From a bacterium (GTDB lineage Bacteria; RBG-13-66-14): a stretch of DNA of 16,689 nt. The notes under the pieces are model-generated. The model was not told the DNA's origin, searched no databases, and saw nothing but the letters and a program-made list of their open reading frames with translations. Made by a program: the position numbers and the translations under genes. The stretch spans positions 1 through 16,689 of the forward strand of contig DATKYS010000050.1 in the NCBI GenBank assembly GCA_035528375.1, read 5' to 3'. Shown piece by piece: positions 6,979 through 13,887 of this stretch. Each line of letters begins with the position of its first letter. Position 1 is the stretch's first letter.

Positions 6979-7848
6979 CTACCCCAGCCGCGCCTTCAGC
7001 AGGCCCGGCAACTGGCTGGGCAGATCGGCCACGGGAACCCCCACCGAGGTCAGCGCCTCGATCTTGCTCTCCGCCGTCCCCTTGCCCCCGGCGATGATGG
7101 CCCCGGCGTGGCCCATGCGCTTGCCCTTGGGTGCGGTGCGTCCGGCGATGAAGCTCACCACCGGCTTCGTCACGTTTTTTTGAATGAACTCCGCCGCCTC
7201 CTCCTCGTCGGTGCCGCCTATCTCGCCGATCATCACCACCCCGGCGGTCTCGGGGTCGGCCTCGAAGGCCGCCAGGGCGTCTATGAAGCTGGTCCCGATG
7301 ATCGGGTCTCCGCCGATGCCCATGCAGGTGGACTGCCCCAGCCCGGCCGCGGTCAAAGACCACACCACCTCGTAGGTCAGCGTGCCCGAGCGGCTCACCA
7401 GCCCCACGCCCCCCGGCCGGTGGATGTGCCCCGGCATGATGCCAACCTTGGCCTTGCCCGGCGAGATGATGCCCGGGCAGTTGGGGCCGATGAAGCGGAT
7501 CCCCCTCGCCCGGTAGTAGTGGTAGGCGCGCAGGACGTCCAGGGTGGGGAGGCCCTCGGAGATGCAGACGGCGAGCCTTATCCCCGCGTCGGCGGCCTCG
7601 AAGAGCGCGTCGGCGGCGAAGCGCGCCGGGACGTAGATAACGCTCGCGTCCGCCCCGGTTTTTTCCACCGCCTCGGCCACCGTGTCGAAGACCGGGATGC
7701 CGTGGACCTGTTGGCCCCCCTTGCCCGGCGTGACTCCGGCGACCACTTTAGTCCCGTACTCGGCCATCTGGCCGGCGTGGAAGGAGCCGTCGCGACCGGT
7801 GATGCCCTGGACGACCACTCTGGTGTTCTCGTCAACGAATACGCTCAT
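6979..7848 (-). CDS. sucD: Succinyl-CoA synthetase (ADP/GDP-forming), alpha subunit
   Basis: A 289-residue alpha subunit of the TCA-cycle enzyme that interconverts succinyl-CoA and succinate with substrate-level phosphorylation. It shows the CoA-binding Rossmann start [14 protein letters not shown] (11-24), [10 protein letters not shown] (121-130), SRSGTLTYE (152-160), [10 protein letters not shown] (177-186) and the phosphohistidine segment [13 protein letters not shown], with the catalytic histidine at about 247. Length is normal. ATG 7848 has GAGGGAGGGA just upstream and overlaps the sucC stop by 4 bases (ATGA), which implies coupled translation and subunit stoichiometry. Confidence 0.97.
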   Translation of the reverse strand: MSVFVDENTRVVVQGITGRDGSFHAGQMAEYGTKVVAGVTPGKGGQQVHGIPVFDTVAEAVEKTGADASVIYVPARFAADALFEAADAGIRLAVCISEGLPTLDVLRAYHYYRARGIRFIGPNCPGIISPGKAKVGIMPGHIHRPGGVGLVSRSGTLTYEVVWSLTAAGLGQSTCMGIGGDPIIGTSFIDALAAFEADPETAGVVMIGEIGGTDEEEAAEFIQKNVTKPVVSFIAGRTAPKGKRMGHAGAIIAGGKGTAESKIEALTSVGVPVADLPSQLPGLLKARLG

Positions 7849-8984
7849 CGTCCCTCCCTCGCGGCTGCGACGACCTTTTGGACCGCCTCGTCCAGGTTCA
7901 CCCCGGCCTCGATGCCCGCCTCGGCCAGCATCGCCCGCCCCCGGTCCTCGTTGGTCCCAGTGAGGCGGACGACCAGCGGAATCTCCAGCGGACGCTGTTT
8001 GAGGGCCGCCAGGAGCCCCGCGGCGATGTCGTCGCAGCGCGTGATGCCCCCGAATATGTTCAACAGAATCGCCTTAACGTCCGGGTCGCCGGTGACTATC
8101 TCCATGGCGACGAGGACCTTGGCGGGGTCGGAGGAGCCGCCCACGTCGAGGAAGTTGGCCGGCTCGGAGCCGAAGTGCTTGATGAGGTCCATGGTGGTCA
8201 TGGCCAGCCCGGCGCCGTTGACGATGCACCCCACGTCTCCGGAGAGCTTGACGTAGGAGAGCCCCGCCCCTTTGGCCTTGAGCTCCAGGGGGTCCTCGGC
8301 GCTCTTGTCGCGCATGGCCTCCACCTCCCCCTGGCGGAAGAGGGCGTTGTCGTCGAAGTTGATCTTGGCGTCAATGGCCACCGCCCGGCCGTCCCGCGTG
8401 ATGACGCACGGGTTTATCTCGGCCAGGGAGGCGTCGGTGGCGATGAAGAGCCGGTAGAGTTTTTGCAGGAAGTCGGCGAGCTGCCTCTGGACGCCCGCGT
8501 CCCCGGTGAGGAAGCCGGCCAGCCGCCGCCCGTGGTGCGGCCAGAACCCCACCGCCGGGTCCACGGGGAGCTTCAAGATTTTCTCCGGCGTCTTGGCCGC
8601 CACCTCCTCGATGTCCACCCCGCCCGCCGCCGAGACCATGAACACCGGGAACTTCGACGCTCGGTCCAGGATGATGCCGAGGTAGAGCTCGTCGGCGATG
8701 TCCACCGCCTCGTCTATGAGCACCCGCTCCACGACGAGGCCCTTTATGTCCATGCCGAGAATCGCGCGGGCGTGCTCCGCGAGCTCCCTTTCGTTCTTGG
8801 CCAGCTTCACGCCGCCGGCCTTCCCCCGGCCGCCCACGTGGACCTGGGCCTTCACCACGCACGGGTAGCCCACCTCCGCAGCCGCCTGCGGGGCCTTCGC
8901 GGGGTCGGTGACCACCACCCCCCGGCTCGTGGGGATGCCGAACTTGCGGAAGAGCTCCTTGGCCTGGTACTCGTGTATCTTCAA
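7845..8984 (-). CDS. sucC: Succinyl-CoA synthetase, beta subunit
   Basis: A 379-residue beta subunit. The N-terminal ATP-grasp region shows [11 protein letters not shown] (2-12) and [14 protein letters not shown] (47-60). The magnesium and nucleotide site is at [12 protein letters not shown] (184-195). The C-terminal flavodoxin-like CoA-ligase domain has [26 protein letters not shown] (278-287) and [14 protein letters not shown] choose TTG 8984: it gives the family-typical [12 protein letters not shown], and GGGAG lies 5 bases upstream. The adjacent GTG at 8987 is only 2 bases from that site. GGSSD, where many orthologues have GGGAS or GGGAT, is a small variation. With sucD it forms a two-gene operon; no other TCA genes are in the window. 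Confidence 0.96.
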   Translation of the reverse strand: MKIHEYQAKELFRKFGIPTSRGVVVTDPAKAPQAAAEVGYPCVVKAQVHVGGRGKAGGVKLAKNERELAEHARAILGMDIKGLVVERVLIDEAVDIADELYLGIILDRASKFPVFMVSAAGGVDIEEVAAKTPEKILKLPVDPAVGFWPHHGRRLAGFLTGDAGVQRQLADFLQKLYRLFIATDASLAEINPCVITRDGRAVAIDAKINFDDNALFRQGEVEAMRDKSAEDPLELKAKGAGLSYVKLSGDVGCIVNGAGLAMTTMDLIKHFGSEPANFLDVGGSSDPAKVLVAMEIVTGDPDVKAILLNIFGGITRCDDIAAGLLAALKQRPLEIPLVVRLTGTNEDRGRAMLAEAGIEAGVNLDEAVQKVVAAAREGR

Positions 8985-9031
8985 CACGTCTCCCTTCGCG
9001 TCGGAACCCGAGCTTTGCAAAAGACCGGTGC

Positions 9032-9060
9032 ATTTTATCACCGGCCGGACGCGCCCGCAA
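9032..9060 (-). promoter_or_regulatory. Promoter of sucCD
   Basis: Minus strand TTGCGG (9055-9060) and TAAAAT (9032-9037) with a 17-base spacer, about 48 bases before the sucC start. Confidence 0.65.
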
Positions 9061-9096
9061 GCTCAACTACGGCGTCAACGCACACGTCCGCCGAAT

Positions 9097-9150
9097 GTAG
9101 GGGCGGGTCTTTAGACCCGCCCGCGGGCTGACCCAAAGGTCAGTCCCTAC
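9097..9150. repeat. Family A palindromic repeat, copy 5 (double hairpin)
   Basis: GTAGGGGCGGGTCT / AGACCCGCCC, then GCTGACC / GGTCAGTCCCTAC. Same two-hairpin plan as the copy at 4008-4073, with different inner arms. Confidence 0.85.
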
Positions 9151-9182
9151 TTTCGTTGATCGAAACCAAACGAAGGATGAGA

Positions 9183-9202
9183 CAAGGGGCTTAAGCCCCT
9201 TG
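9183..9202. repeat. Perfect 20-base palindrome
   Basis: CAAGGGGCTTAAGCCCCTTG is fully self-complementary. It lies about 53 bases after the stop of the propeller/SH3 gene and could form a hairpin at the end of its transcript, but no T-tract follows. It differs in sequence from families A and B. Confidence 0.7.
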
Positions 9203-9255
9203 CACGTTATTAAACACGGGGAGGAGGTTTGGGGACCACGCCCGGCCCATCCGGT

Positions 9256-10446
9256 CTACCCCGGCGGCTCGAGGCTCACTTTGAACCCCTCGGCCACCGT
9301 GTCCGCGGGGACCCAGCCGACGACGCCCAGCGGAGTGTAAACCCGCCACCAGCCGTCCTCTTCGTCCAGGCGATACACCGGGTCGCGCGCCCGCAGCTCG
9401 CCGATCGCTGAGCCGTCCGGGGCATCGTAGACCTCCGTGCCCGCCTCCACGCAGTAGCCGAAGGCCTCGGGCAGACCCTCCGTACAAGCGGCCGCCGGGT
9501 CCGCCGTCCAGACAGAGTCCTCGGCGACGAGGTACAGCTTCTCACCGTCGGAGGCCAGCCCCTGCGCTATTACCACATGGGTGAACTCGTACCACTGCCG
9601 GAAGGTCCAGACGCTGTACACCACCCAGGGCAGCGGCAGCCAGCCGTCCACCTCCCGGGCTTCTACGTCTATCCGAAAGAGGTAGGCCAACTCCTCACCC
9701 TCGCCGTAGTAGTCGTGGGCCGAGGCCCACAGGCGCCCGGTGTCCCAAGCCAGCCCGGTGATCTTGTACCTCTCGTCCAGGGCCAGGATTTCCTCGAACT
9801 CCCGGTCTCGCCAGACGCCTATCACGTTGTGCCGGGCCGCGTAGAGATTCTCCCCGTCCGAGGCCAGCGGTCCCGAGTACTCCCCCCGGTAGACCCAGCC
9901 GTCGCCGATGCGCTGGAAGAGGAACTCCTCCCACTCGTCCACGGTGCGCCCGGAGCGCAGCGCCCCGGAGAACCAGAAATCGCCCTCGTGGAAGCAGATG
10001 CCGGAGAGATACGATGCCTCTCGGGGCAGTATGAACTCCGGCCAAGGCTCTTCCTCGCCGGTCTCCGGGTCCACCCGGACGATCTTTTCTTTTTCGACGA
10101 CGTAGAGCACGCCGTCGTGGAAGGTGGGCTCGGTGTAGTAGACGGCGTAGGGCCTTAAAAGACCGTAGAAGGACTGCCACGGCTCGTCGCCAAAAACCTC
10201 CTCGGCGTCCTGGTAAGCCGGTTCGATGTTCGCCCCCGCGGGTCCGGCGAGGAGGCAAACCAGCAAAAGTATGGAAAGCTTACGCGTTGAGACTGTTGCA
10301 CAAAAGGGGTGTTCGTAGGGGCGACCCTCTGCGGTCGCCCGCGGGCGGGGGCGGAGCCCCGCCCCTACGGGGAATATTCGTTTTTCGCTGACAGCTCTGC
10401 TAGCCATCAAATCACGCCAAAATGGCATTTTGCAACAGTCTCGCAT
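9256..10446 (-). CDS. Exported propeller-like protein with SH3-like C-terminus, start displaced by an insertion
   Basis: As it stands the frame encodes 396 residues from ATG 10446. Residues 1-53 are translation of an inserted element. From residue 55, RKLSILLLVCLLAGPAGA is a typical signal peptide, with cleavage after about 72. The body has repeated strands such as VLYVVEKEKIVRVDPETGEE, ITGLAWDTGRLWASA and AQGLASDGEKLYLVAED, like blades of a beta-propeller. The last 60 residues or so (VYDAPDGSAIGELRARDPVY to VGWVPADTV) look like a bacterial SH3 domain of the kind that binds cell wall or ligands. Without the insertion the gene would begin ATG CGT AAG CTT, 7 bases after GGAGG. The old start is now ACG at 10285-10287. 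Whether the extended form is exported is unknown. It follows the methyltransferase stop by 14 bases. Function unknown. Confidence 0.8.
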   Translation of the reverse strand: MRDCCKMPFWRDLMASRAVSEKRIFPVGAGLRPRPRATAEGRPYEHPFCATVSTRKLSILLLVCLLAGPAGANIEPAYQDAEEVFGDEPWQSFYGLLRPYAVYYTEPTFHDGVLYVVEKEKIVRVDPETGEEEPWPEFILPREASYLSGICFHEGDFWFSGALRSGRTVDEWEEFLFQRIGDGWVYRGEYSGPLASDGENLYAARHNVIGVWRDREFEEILALDERYKITGLAWDTGRLWASAHDYYGEGEELAYLFRIDVEAREVDGWLPLPWVVYSVWTFRQWYEFTHVVIAQGLASDGEKLYLVAEDSVWTADPAAACTEGLPEAFGYCVEAGTEVYDAPDGSAIGELRARDPVYRLDEEDGWWRVYTPLGVVGWVPADTVAEGFKVSLEPPG

Positions 10447-10447
10447 T
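10284..10447. mobile_element. 154-bp MITE-like insertion with terminal inverted repeats and 5-bp target duplication
   Basis: The element is 10289-10442. The ends are GAGACTGTTGCA on the plus strand at 10289-10300 and its exact complement TGCAACAGTCTC at 10431-10442, with AAAA tracts just inside both. The flanking 5-mers on the minus strand are AATGC (10443-10447) and AACGC (10284-10288), a target duplication with one substitution. No transposase is encoded. Removing the element plus one flank joins GGAGGATTGATA to ATGCGTAAGCTT. Element plus duplication is 159 bases, so the reading frame is kept. I do not assign it to a named transposon family. Confidence 0.8.
10315..10367. repeat. Family A palindromic repeat, copy 6, inside the MITE-like element
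   Basis: GTAGGGGCGACC / GGTCGCCC, then GGGCGGGGGC / GCCCCGCCCCTAC: the two-hairpin form. It occupies the middle of the 154-bp element, so either the palindrome inserted into the element or the element captured it. Confidence 0.85.
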
Positions 10448-10453
10448 ATCAAT

Positions 10454-10458
10454 CCTCC
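10454..10458 (-). promoter_or_regulatory. Ribosome-binding site that fixes the ancestral start
   Basis: GGAGG on the minus strand, 7 bases before ATG 10446 and 2 bases after the methyltransferase stop. It now drives the extended frame. Confidence 0.75.
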
Positions 10459-10460
10459 AT

Positions 10461-11372
10461 CTATTCATATACGCTGAGGTTCAAATCCACCAGCAGATCG
10501 GCGGAACTTGTAATCAACCGCTGCGCCTGGGTGAAGTACTCCTCGTCTATTTCCACACCCACGGCGTTCCTGCCGGCCCTGACCGCGGCAACCACCGTCG
10601 TCCCCGTCCCCATGAACGGATCGAGCACCGTGTCGCCGTGAAACGAAAACATCCTCACCAGGCGATCCGCCAGGACCAGCGGGAAAGGGGCGGGATGCGC
10701 GCTCGTCGAAGCCCCGCCCAGATGCCATATCTGCTGGAACCACTCGTTGAAGCTCTCCCGCTCGATCATGCTCAGCCGCCGCTGTTCGGTGGTGGGCCTG
10801 CGATACCCCCCCGATTTGCGCTGCATGAGGATGTATTCGATGTCGTTTTTCACGATGGCGTTCGGTTCGTAGGGCTTGCCGAGGAACCGTCCTCCTCCTT
10901 CCACCTCCGTCGTGGCGTTGGCGATTTTGTACCAGATGATCGGGTTCAGGTTGTCGAAGCCTATCTTTCGGCACCTGACGGCGATGTCGGAGTGCAGGGG
11001 CATTACCAGATGCCGTCCGTTCTTTCTCCGCGCCAGGCACACGTCGCCGACCACGCAGCACAGACGCCCGCCGGGGGTCAGCACGCGGTAAACCTGCCGC
11101 CATACCTTGTCCAGCTCGTCCAGGAACTCCTCGTAATCCGCGATGTGACCCAACTGACCCGGTGTATCGTTGTACCTCTTCAAGGTCCAGTAGGGCGGGG
11201 AGGTGACGACCAGGTGACAGCTTCCGTCGGAGAGCCAACTCAAGTCTCGCGCGTCCCCACGCTTCAAGAGAACTGAAACCTCGGCCTTCCCGTTTTCAGC
11301 CCTGGCCTTCTCCGCTTCCCTGAAGCGCTCGTCCACCGAGAGGGACTCGTAGCTTTTCGCCCTGGCTTCCAT
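10461..11372 (-). CDS. Solitary DNA methyltransferase (N4-cytosine / N6-adenine type, beta order)
   Basis: A 303-residue SAM-dependent DNA amino-methyltransferase of the N6/N4 family. The catalytic motif TSPPYW (57-62) comes first, the target-recognition part lies between, and the SAM-binding motif DPFMGTGTT (251-259) follows, so the order is beta-class. PAPFP (227-231) and VGVEIDEEYF (271-280) also fit. SPPYW is more usual in N4-cytosine enzymes, but specificity cannot be read. No restriction endonuclease is adjacent, so it is an orphan methylase or a remnant. By eye its G+C (roughly 55-60 percent) is below that of neighbouring genes. ATG 11372 is preferred over TTG 11375. GGGGAG lies 4 bases upstream and belongs to a family B repeat. 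The exported propeller/SH3 gene follows in the same unit. Confidence 0.92.
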   Translation of the reverse strand: MEARAKSYESLSVDERFREAEKARAENGKAEVSVLLKRGDARDLSWLSDGSCHLVVTSPPYWTLKRYNDTPGQLGHIADYEEFLDELDKVWRQVYRVLTPGGRLCCVVGDVCLARRKNGRHLVMPLHSDIAVRCRKIGFDNLNPIIWYKIANATTEVEGGGRFLGKPYEPNAIVKNDIEYILMQRKSGGYRRPTTEQRRLSMIERESFNEWFQQIWHLGGASTSAHPAPFPLVLADRLVRMFSFHGDTVLDPFMGTGTTVVAAVRAGRNAVGVEIDEEYFTQAQRLITSSADLLVDLNLSVYE

Positions 11373-11376
11373 CAAT

Positions 11377-11475
11377 CTCCCCCTCCCTGTGGGAGACTTT
11401 CGAGGACATGCTTGTGTGAAGGCTGCCGCATGTCCCCTCTCCCTTCTAGGGAGAGGGTTAGGGTGAGGGTCGAGG
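11377..11475. repeat. Family B intergenic repeat, copy 5, three-module form
   Basis: Module 1 is CTCCC / GGGAG (11383-11395). Module 2 is the perfect arm pair GGACATGC (11404-11411) and GCATGTCC (11428-11435). Module 3 is CCCTCTCCC (11435-11443) and GGGAGAGGG (11449-11457) with the tail TTAGGGTGAGGGTCGAGG. The same order occurs at 13757-13858. The end next to the methyltransferase supplies its ribosome-binding site. Confidence 0.8.
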
Positions 11476-11488
11476 CTGGGGACGGAGA

Positions 11489-11517
11489 TACGGCGGCCCG
11501 CAGAGGGGCCGCCCTAC
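11489..11517. repeat. Family A-like palindrome, copy 7
   Basis: GGCGGCCC / GGGGCCGCC around GCAGA, ending GCCCTAC. It lies 4 bases beyond the stop codon of the cysteine-rich gene and may act as a 3' hairpin. Confidence 0.65.
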
Positions 11518-11521
11518 ATTT

Positions 11522-11863
11522 TTAATCGAGTTGGTTCGCGTTCTCTTTTCGTTTAGCCTTCTCCGACAGGATGCGGATTGCTTCGGCCACCATCTCCTTC
11601 ACCTCAGGTGACGCCTCCGGATCGCGGAAGATTTCGAGGACGTCTCGTCCGAGCATGTCCTTGGTGGCATCTCTACTGGCACCATCTTTGGCACCTGCAC
11701 CCAAGGGAGTTCGTCTAGGTCTATCAGGATTTTCCTTATAATTACAGTCTTTACAAAACTCTTCTCCGCTACGAGGGCAAATACACTCGTCATTCACACA
11801 ACGAAAAGTAACTTTACCCCATCCTTTATCACATTCCACACTACCGCCTTTTGTCGCACTCAC
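11522..11863 (-). CDS. Low-GC cysteine-rich small protein, unknown
   Basis: A 113-residue protein with six cysteines (11, 22, 27, 29, 37, 40), including CVNDECIC and CKDC, which suggests a zinc-binding knuckle. A basic linker follows, then a predicted helix (about 85-105, SPEVKEMVAEAIRILSEKAK). No signal peptide or membrane segment. I do not recognise the family. GTG 11863 has AGGAG at 7-base spacing. However, the same frame stays open for 25 codons upstream with sensible residues (TYDEIWKKKANEDSFDHKR) until a TAA at 11939-11941, right beside a family A palindrome. The gene may therefore be 5'-truncated. G+C falls to about 37 percent (22/60) in 11701-11760 and 11881-11940, far below the surroundings, which suggests transfer from another genome. 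Confidence 0.6.
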   Translation of the reverse strand: MSATKGGSVECDKGWGKVTFRCVNDECICPRSGEEFCKDCNYKENPDRPRRTPLGAGAKDGASRDATKDMLGRDVLEIFRDPEASPEVKEMVAEAIRILSEKAKRKENANQLD

Positions 11864-11943
11864 AATGCTACTCCTTTTATGATCAAAACTATCTTCATTG
11901 GCCTTCTTCTTCCAAATTTCATCGTAAGTTTCGCACTCTTAGT

Positions 11944-11976
11944 GAGGGGCGGGCGGGTGTGGACACCCGCCCCTAC
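11944..11976. repeat. Family A palindromic repeat, copy 8
   Basis: GGGCGGGTGT / ACACCCGCCCCTAC, in inverted orientation relative to 3924-3950 and 4098-4124. It abuts the end of the low-GC segment. Confidence 0.85.
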
Positions 11977-12000
11977 GGGAGAGGATTGATACATTCCCCC

Positions 12001-13014
12001 TCACGGCACGATCTGGATGGTGTCGGCCCAGACGTGGGTCATCTCCTCGATGTAGGAGCTGGACCCGCCCACGGACACCCGCACCCGCCCCGAGGCCATC
12101 TCGCTCTTGATGTACAGAAGCTCGTTGGTGTGGCCGGTGAAGTGGCAGTGGACGTGGCGCCCGCGGTCGGTGACGAGCATGAGGCTGGCGTTGTCGCGGG
12201 CGACGACGTTGACCTCGATCACCTCGCCGGTGACGACGGTGGCGCCGCGGGGCGTCTCCCAGGTGAGGTCCCAGGCGAAGGTCCCCCCGCCGGTGTCGTA
12301 CTCGGCCAGGAGCCGCGCCGCGCGGTCCGAGGGGCTGGCCTCCAGCTCGCGTCGGACCGTCTGCCGCATCGCCTCGTCCGGCGTCTGCAAGAAGATGTGG
12401 TACAGGCAGTCCACCCCGTCCTCGCCCAGGTGGCCGAGCTCTGCTATCATCTGCTTTTTGGCCCCGGCCTGGGTGACGGGGTCGAAGAAGGCGTTGAAGA
12501 AGACGGGCACCAGGTCGGGGTCGCGCAGCATCCCCAGGGCCTTGACCGTCTCGGTCTGGATGCCGCCGTCGGCGGACTTGAGCCCCGGAATGTAGACTTG
12601 GGCGGGTACGTCGCCGAACTGCTGGAGGGCCGCGAGGGCCGCCTTGCGCATGGCGGGGTCTTCGTCGGTAATCATGGCCGCCAGCGGCTCGATGGCGTTG
12701 CGGGCGCCCATCCGGGCCAGCACCGGCGGAACGGCCAGACGCACCGTGGGGTCGGGATCGTTGCGCATGGCCGCCACCAGGGCCATCGTCGCCCCCTTGT
12801 CCCCTATCTCGTCCAGGGCGTCCACCACCGCCAGGCGCAGGTTCGCGTCGTCCAGGTAGCCCAGCGACTCGGTCAGCTCGAAGAGGTAATCCCGGTCGCC
12901 CAACAGCGCCTTCTGCTTGTGGTACTCGATGTCCCGGACGTCGTGGACGGCGCCGCAGCCGGCGATGACGAGCGCCAGGATGCCGGACGGAACGAGGAGA
13001 AACTTGCGCGGCAT
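12001..13014 (-). CDS. HEAT-repeat lipoprotein
   Basis: A 337-residue lipoprotein: the lipobox VIAGC puts the lipidated cysteine at residue 20. From about 45 to 225 there are four to six HEAT/PBS-type helical repeats, for example ANLRLAVVDALDEIGD, PTVRLAVPPVLARMG, PAMRKAALAALQQFGD and GIQTETVKALGMLRDP. These form a protein-binding solenoid. The last 110 residues or so are strand-rich (ATVVTGEVIEVNVVARDNAS) and end in VWADTIQIVP. It probably faces the periplasm on the inner or outer membrane as a scaffold; the partner is unknown. ATG 13014 is used because it gives the compact MPRKFLLV signal; GTG 13020 is an alternative. The frame continues upstream to 13533, but that is the complement of the divergent DUF2085 gene. 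Confidence 0.85.
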   Translation of the reverse strand: MPRKFLLVPSGILALVIAGCGAVHDVRDIEYHKQKALLGDRDYLFELTESLGYLDDANLRLAVVDALDEIGDKGATMALVAAMRNDPDPTVRLAVPPVLARMGARNAIEPLAAMITDEDPAMRKAALAALQQFGDVPAQVYIPGLKSADGGIQTETVKALGMLRDPDLVPVFFNAFFDPVTQAGAKKQMIAELGHLGEDGVDCLYHIFLQTPDEAMRQTVRRELEASPSDRAARLLAEYDTGGGTFAWDLTWETPRGATVVTGEVIEVNVVARDNASLMLVTDRGRHVHCHFTGHTNELLYIKSEMASGRVRVSVGGSSSYIEEMTHVWADTIQIVP

Positions 13015-13081
13015 ATCCACCCCACCTCGTGATACTGCCCGTTCATTATAAACCAAAACCGCCCGCAGAGGCGCGGGGGTG
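13015..13081. promoter_or_regulatory. Divergent promoter region
   Basis: Only 67 bases separate the two start codons. A TATAAT for the minus-strand lipoprotein (13045-13050) overlaps a plus-strand TATAAA (13047-13052). The -35 regions are poor on both strands. If both -10 boxes are used, the two genes cannot bind polymerase at once. Confidence 0.5.
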
Positions 13082-13744
13082 ATGACGACGGTAGGATTCC
13101 TGGAGGAGGCGGCGCGGGCCGTCTGCCACCAACTCCCCGGCCTGACGCCGACGGTGGGCGGCGCGGCGCTGTTGTGCTGGCGCTGCACGGGGATATACGC
13201 CGGCGCGGCCCTGGCGGCTCTCTTCGTCATACTGCGGCGCGGGCTGGGACGGGGGCTGCCTGGGGGATGGAGATCGGCGCCCCTATTCGTCTGGGCGGCG
13301 CCGTTGGTGGTGGACGAAATACTGGTCACACTGGGCGTCTGGGACCCGCCGGGGTGGTGGCGGCTGGCAACGGGGGCCCTGGGCGGCGCGGCGCTGATGC
13401 TCGTCGCTCTGGGCCTCCTGGGCGGGAGCTGGCGCCGGGCGAGGGCTCGGCGGTCCGGGGAGCATCTTGACACGTCGGAGGGCATTGTGGGCGGGGCGGA
13501 GGCGCTGATGCTGCCGCCGGCCGTCTGCGTCATTTTGACGGGATGCTCGTTTCCGGGCGAGGCGGGGCTGTGGGTGTTGGAGGCGTTGGGGCTTCTGGGG
13601 GTGCTGACGGCGTTCAGCCTGGCGGTGGCGCTTTTGATGTCGCCGTGGCCGCCGCTGACGAGGGGCGGATGGTGGTGGTACGGCGCGGGGGCGGTGGCCG
13701 TCGGCCTGGCGGTGTGGGCGGTTTTATGGATTTTACGCGGGTGA
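13082..13744 (+). CDS. DUF2085 integral membrane protein
   Basis: A 220-residue polytopic membrane protein and the only plus-strand gene. The N-terminal pattern CHQLPG (15-20) and LCWRCTGIYAG (31-41) matches the conserved CHQ...CxRCTGIYxG signature of the DUF2085 family, whose function is unknown. The CxxC plus CHQ cysteines could bind a metal. Five to six hydrophobic segments are visible: about 37-52, 66-84, 96-114, 142-155, 163-186 and 199-217. A basic loop (RRARARR, 118-124) lies between the third and fourth. ATG 13082 is preferred over the adjacent GTG 13079, and the ribosome-binding site GAGG/GGGGG is loose. A family B repeat begins 12 bases after the stop. Confidence 0.82.
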   Translation: MTTVGFLEEAARAVCHQLPGLTPTVGGAALLCWRCTGIYAGAALAALFVILRRGLGRGLPGGWRSAPLFVWAAPLVVDEILVTLGVWDPPGWWRLATGALGGAALMLVALGLLGGSWRRARARRSGEHLDTSEGIVGGAEALMLPPAVCVILTGCSFPGEAGLWVLEALGLLGVLTAFSLAVALLMSPWPPLTRGGWWWYGAGAVAVGLAVWAVLWILRG

Positions 13745-13756
13745 GGGCCGGCGCGG

Positions 13757-13858
13757 TCCCCTCCCCCCTTTGGGGGGAAGTGCGCTTACATGCCGGTGTG
13801 AGGGGTGAAGCGTCCCCCTCTCCCTTCTAGGGAGAGGGTGGGGGTGAGGGTCGGGGTA
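13757..13858. repeat. Family B intergenic repeat, copy 6, three-module form
   Basis: Module 1 is six C / six G (13763-13768 and 13772-13777). Module 2 is CGCTT...AAGCG (about 13784-13812) around ACATGCCGGTGTGAGGGGTG. Module 3 is CCCTCTCCC (13816-13824) and GGGAGAGGG (13830-13838) with a GGGGGTGAGGGTCGGGG tail. Same order as 11377-11475, but the module 2 arms differ while still pairing. Confidence 0.75.
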
Positions 13859-13887
13859 GGGAGCGTGAAAACGGCGACCAGCGGTTT

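Noticed and set aside
7108-9131. Plus-strand frames of several hundred codons over sucCD
   Set aside because: Antisense shadows of two strongly conserved genes; no ribosome-binding site or recognisable domain.
10461-11238. Second long minus-strand frame inside the methyltransferase gene
   Set aside because: It is a frame-shifted reading of the methyltransferase with no motif of its own.
11879-11937. Short minus-strand frame beginning MKFGRRRP upstream of the cysteine-rich gene
   Set aside because: About 20 codons, no ribosome-binding site; the in-frame extension of the cysteine-rich gene explains the same bases better.
13021-13533. Upstream extension of the HEAT lipoprotein frame
   Set aside because: It is the complement of the DUF2085 gene and would place the lipobox in the middle of a protein.
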